Source: Acidobacteriota bacterium | GTDB taxonomy: Bacteria > Acidobacteriota > Polarisedimenticolia > J045 | DNA: 6,967 nucleotides | NCBI GenBank assembly: GCA_024276295.1 | Contig: JAJRXN010000108.1 | Span: forward strand, 1-6,967 | Direction of reading: 5' to 3' | Shown here: positions 4,865-6,967 of the stretch, piece by piece | Position numbering within the stretch: position 1 is the first letter of the stretch | Layout of the letters: every line of letters begins with the position of its first letter | Notes under the pieces: generated by a model | What the model was told of the DNA's origin: nothing | What the model saw: only the letters and a program-made list of their open reading frames with translations | The model's database searches: none | Made by a program: the position numbers and the translations under genes

Positions 4865-5842
4865 TCACAGCCGGTAGACGGCCGCCGCCCAGGTGAACCC
4901 GGCCCCGAACCCCGCCGACAGCACGGTCATCCCCGGCTCGAGGCGCCCTTCGGCACGGGCATCGGCGAGGGCCATCGGGATCGACGCCGCCGAGACGTTC
5001 CCGTAGCGCTGGATGACCAGGTAGCAGCGCTCCATCGGGATCCTGGCACGGTCCGCCGCCGCCTTCATGATCCGGATGTTCGCCTGGTGCGGGACGAACA
5101 GGTCGATCTGCTCCGGGCTGATTCCCGCCTGCTCGAGCACCGCCAGCGAGGCGTGGGACATCGTGCGCACCGCGTGCTTGAAGACGTCGTTGCCCTGCAT
5201 GTGCACGCTGTGCAGACGCGCCTCGACGGTCTGGTGGGAGGCGGGCTGGCGCGTTCCGCCGGCCGGCTGGTACAGCAGTTCGGCGAGCCGGCCGTCGGCT
5301 CCCCAGGTGTGGGCCAGCAGGCCTTCATCCGCTCCGCCGGTGCCGATCACCGCCGCCCCCGCGCCGTCTCCGAACAGCACGCAGGTCGAGCGGTCGTTCC
5401 AGTTCAGCACCCGGGTCAGCACCTCCGCACCGCAGACCAGCACGCGCTTCGCACGGCCGCTGTCGATCAGCGATGCGGCGAGGGCGTACCCGTAGAGAAA
5501 ACCGGAGCAGGCCGCCGAGATGTCCATCACGGGGATCTCGCGCAGGCCGATCTTCGGCTGGGCCCAGCACGCGGTCGACGGAAAGACCGTGTCGGGCGTG
5601 GCGGTGGCGACGATCATCACGTCGATCGCCTCGGGCGTCAGACCGGCATCCTCGATCGCCAGGCGGGAGGCCTCGGCCACGAGGTCGCTGTTGTCGACGC
5701 CGTCCGGAGCGACGTGCCGCTCGGAGAGCCCGGTCCGCGTGCGAATCCACTCGTCGGACGTGTCGATGCGCTGTTCGAGATCGTGGTTGGTCAGCACGGG
5801 TTCGGGGACCGCACGACCGAGTCCGACAATCTTCGCAGGCAT
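4865..5842 (-). CDS. fabH: Beta-ketoacyl-ACP synthase III
   Basis: Thiolase-fold condensing enzyme, 325 residues, that starts type II fatty acid synthesis by joining an acyl-CoA primer to malonyl-ACP. The catalytic triad is complete: Cys112 in ISAACSGF (108-115), His252 in VPHQANIRI (250-258) and Asn282 in RYGNVSAAS (279-287). Other family marks are DEWIRTRTGLSERH (30-43), VLFGDGAGAAV (155-165) and LSAGFGAGFTWAA (308-320). Phe87 falls where E. coli FabH has Phe87, which caps the short acyl pocket, so a short primer is likely; branched primers are not excluded. Start ATG 5842 is preceded by GGAGGAG with a six-base spacer. No acpP, fabD, fabG or plsX lies next to it, so it is outside the usual fatty acid cluster. 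It sits between namZ and ilvE on the same strand with sizeable gaps. A FabH-like enzyme with another role is possible, but the residues fit standard FabH. Confidence 0.95.
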   Translation of the reverse strand: MPAKIVGLGRAVPEPVLTNHDLEQRIDTSDEWIRTRTGLSERHVAPDGVDNSDLVAEASRLAIEDAGLTPEAIDVMIVATATPDTVFPSTACWAQPKIGLREIPVMDISAACSGFLYGYALAASLIDSGRAKRVLVCGAEVLTRVLNWNDRSTCVLFGDGAGAAVIGTGGADEGLLAHTWGADGRLAELLYQPAGGTRQPASHQTVEARLHSVHMQGNDVFKHAVRTMSHASLAVLEQAGISPEQIDLFVPHQANIRIMKAAADRARIPMERCYLVIQRYGNVSAASIPMALADARAEGRLEPGMTVLSAGFGAGFTWAAAVYRL

Positions 5843-5879
5843 GCTCGCTCCTCCGTCAAACCGGTGCGTGGTGGGAGAG

Positions 5880-5897
5880 TGCCGCCGGGCAGCGGCA
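5880..5897 (-). promoter_or_regulatory. Hairpin in the namZ-fabH gap
   Basis: TGCCGC (5880-5885) and GCGGCA (5892-5897) form a 6-bp stem with a six-base loop, 38 bases upstream of fabH and 60 bases past the namZ stop. It could end the namZ transcript or lie in the fabH leader. On the minus strand CGTGAC occurs twice with an 11-base period (5948-5943 and 5937-5932) just past namZ. No clear promoter was found. Confidence 0.2.
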
Positions 5898-5956
5898 GGC
5901 CACTACGGCCCTTCCATCACACCCCCCGTCTGTCACGAGAAGGTCACGGGACGCCA

Positions 5957-6967
5957 TCAGTACAGGCGGACCGGCCGTGTTTCCTCTTCGAACCGCCGTT
6001 CGAAGTCCGCCCACGCGCCCAGGACGTCGTCGAGGGCGACCTCGCCCTCGAGCGCCCGGCGCAGGTCCGGCCCACCGGCGAGCAGGTCGATCGCCGGCCG
6101 GTCCGAGACGAACTCGTACGGCTCCTCGCGCCAGCGGAAGCCGTCGGGATCGAGCGCCCGGGCTTCCGCCAGCAGCGCAACGCCGGTCCGGACCGGCCGG
6201 AACGCCGCGCGGTCGGTGACGTGGATCTGCACGCCCTGGCAGAGGCGCCCGGCGTGCTTCTGGAACTGCGGGACGAAGCAGGCGGGGCGGAAGCGGACCC
6301 CCGGCAGCCTCCACCCGTCGAGCCTCCGGGCGAGGTCGGCCGCCGACAGCCACGGGGCACCGACCATCTCGAACGGACGCGTCGTGCCCCGCCCCTCGGA
6401 CAGGTTCGTCCCCTCCAGCAGGCAGGTGCCGGGGTAGACCGTCGCGGTGTCGAGCGTCGGCATGTTCGGTGACGGCAGCACCCACGGAATGCCGGTCTCG
6501 TCCCACCACTGCCGGCGGGACCAGCCCTCGGTCCTGACGACCGTCAGCTCGACGTCGACCTGCGCGCGCTCGCGTCCGAGCCGGCAGAGTTCCGCGAGCG
6601 TCAACCCGTGCCGCGCCGGAACCGGCAGCTCGGAGACGAACGAGCGGCAGCCGTCCTCGACCGGGCCGCCCTCGATCGCGAGCCCCCCGAGCGGGTTCGG
6701 CCGATCCGCGACGATCACCTGGACCCCGGCGCGCCCCGCCGGCTCGAGCAGGCGGATCGCGGTCGCCGCGAACGTGTAGTAGCGGCTGCCGACATCGAGC
6801 AGATCGACGATGATCGCGTCGAGGTCCGCCAGTTCGGCGGCATCCGGCACGAGCGAGCGCTCGGTCTCGCCGTAGAGGCTGACGACGGGCAGGCCGGTGA
6901 CCGGGTCGGTCGTCTCGCGGACGACCTGCATGTCCTGCGCGCCGCCGGTCACGCCGTGTTCGGGGGC
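5957..6967 (-). CDS. namZ: NamZ-type exo-beta-N-acetylmuramidase (DUF1343, GH171), N-terminus cut by window edge
   Basis: Glycosidase family that removes terminal N-acetylmuramic acid from the non-reducing end of peptidoglycan fragments, in cell-wall recycling or scavenging; members are usually exported. 336 residues are in the window; the frame runs off the end, so the start, any signal peptide and the first part of the N-terminal domain are missing. The first visible residues are APEHGVTGGAQ, corresponding to the family's SPEHG motif carrying the proposed catalytic glutamate. Further hallmarks (window residues) are DVGSRYYTF (58-66), DRPNPLGG (88-95), PVPARHGLTLAEL (116-128) and the long signature from WVLPSPNMPTLDTA (162-175) through YPGTCLLEGTNLSEGRGTT (178-196) to FEMVGAPW (199-206). 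A GTG at 6952 lies inside the conserved motif and is not the true start. No other cell-wall recycling gene (murQ, nagZ, amgK) is visible in the window. Lies 114 bases upstream of fabH on the same strand. Confidence 0.93.
   Translation of the reverse strand, partial: APEHGVTGGAQDMQVVRETTDPVTGLPVVSLYGETERSLVPDAAELADLDAIIVDLLDVGSRYYTFAATAIRLLEPAGRAGVQVIVADRPNPLGGLAIEGGPVEDGCRSFVSELPVPARHGLTLAELCRLGRERAQVDVELTVVRTEGWSRRQWWDETGIPWVLPSPNMPTLDTATVYPGTCLLEGTNLSEGRGTTRPFEMVGAPWLSAADLARRLDGWRLPGVRFRPACFVPQFQKHAGRLCQGVQIHVTDRAAFRPVRTGVALLAEARALDPDGFRWREEPYEFVSDRPAIDLLAGGPDLRRALEGEVALDDVLGAWADFERRFEEETRPVRLY

Noticed and set aside
4637..6472. Plus-strand open frame of 611 codons across fabH and namZ
   Set aside because: It is antisense to two clearly recognised genes, is arginine- and proline-rich with no known motif, and arises from the high GC content.
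6950..6952. GTG at 6952 as the start of namZ
   Set aside because: It lies within the conserved PEHG region and the frame continues to the window edge, so the true start is outside.
1..6967. CRISPR array, insertion sequence, phage or transposon gene, tRNA or rRNA
   Set aside because: No evenly spaced repeats, transposase or integrase motifs, terminal repeats or RNA gene signatures were seen on either strand.

Overview
The window is high-GC bacterial chromosome (strong G/C bias at third codon positions) with dense, mostly minus-strand genes. It holds seven protein genes: five complete on the minus strand or cut by a window edge, one short plus-strand gene with an in-frame stop, and one complete gene of unknown function. 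The mix (DUF819 membrane protein, GAF-type methionine sulfoxide reductase, CPBP membrane protease, branched-chain aminotransferase, FabH, NamZ-type muramidase) suggests a Gram-negative-like, probably uncultivated lineage such as Acidobacteriota, Gemmatimonadota or Myxococcota. The sequence alone does not settle the phylum. I see no tRNA, rRNA, CRISPR array, insertion sequence or phage gene.

Layout from left to right. 1-1104 (minus): DUF819 multi-spanning membrane protein, C-terminus cut by the window edge. 1176-1652 (plus, divergent): free methionine-(R)-sulfoxide reductase (msrC), intact except for a TAG at codon 20. 1679-2503 (minus, convergent with msrC): CPBP intramembrane protease. 2645-3304 (minus): unrecognised secreted or membrane-anchored protein with a cysteine-rich, defensin-like C-terminus. 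3543-4625 (minus): branched-chain aminotransferase (ilvE). 4865-5842 (minus): beta-ketoacyl-ACP synthase III (fabH). 5957-6967 (minus): NamZ/DUF1343 exo-N-acetylmuramidase, N-terminus cut by the window edge. No gene-free stretch exceeds about 240 bases; the gaps contain hairpins and short repeats, listed below.

Functional links. The minus-strand run reads namZ, fabH, ilvE, unknown gene, CPBP protease, with gaps of 114, 239, 238 and 141 bases, so each gene may be its own transcription unit. IlvE and FabH could be connected through branched-chain fatty acid primers, but this is inference. The most unusual part is 1679-3400: a signal-peptide protein ending in a membrane segment plus a seven-cysteine module that fits the cysteine spacing of CS-alpha-beta defensins, followed on the same strand by a CPBP protease. 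That family includes enzymes tied to bacteriocin self-immunity and peptide maturation. A structured leader precedes the unknown gene and a 12-bp hairpin separates the pair. The second oddity is the amber codon in msrC, where all catalytic cysteines remain intact downstream.
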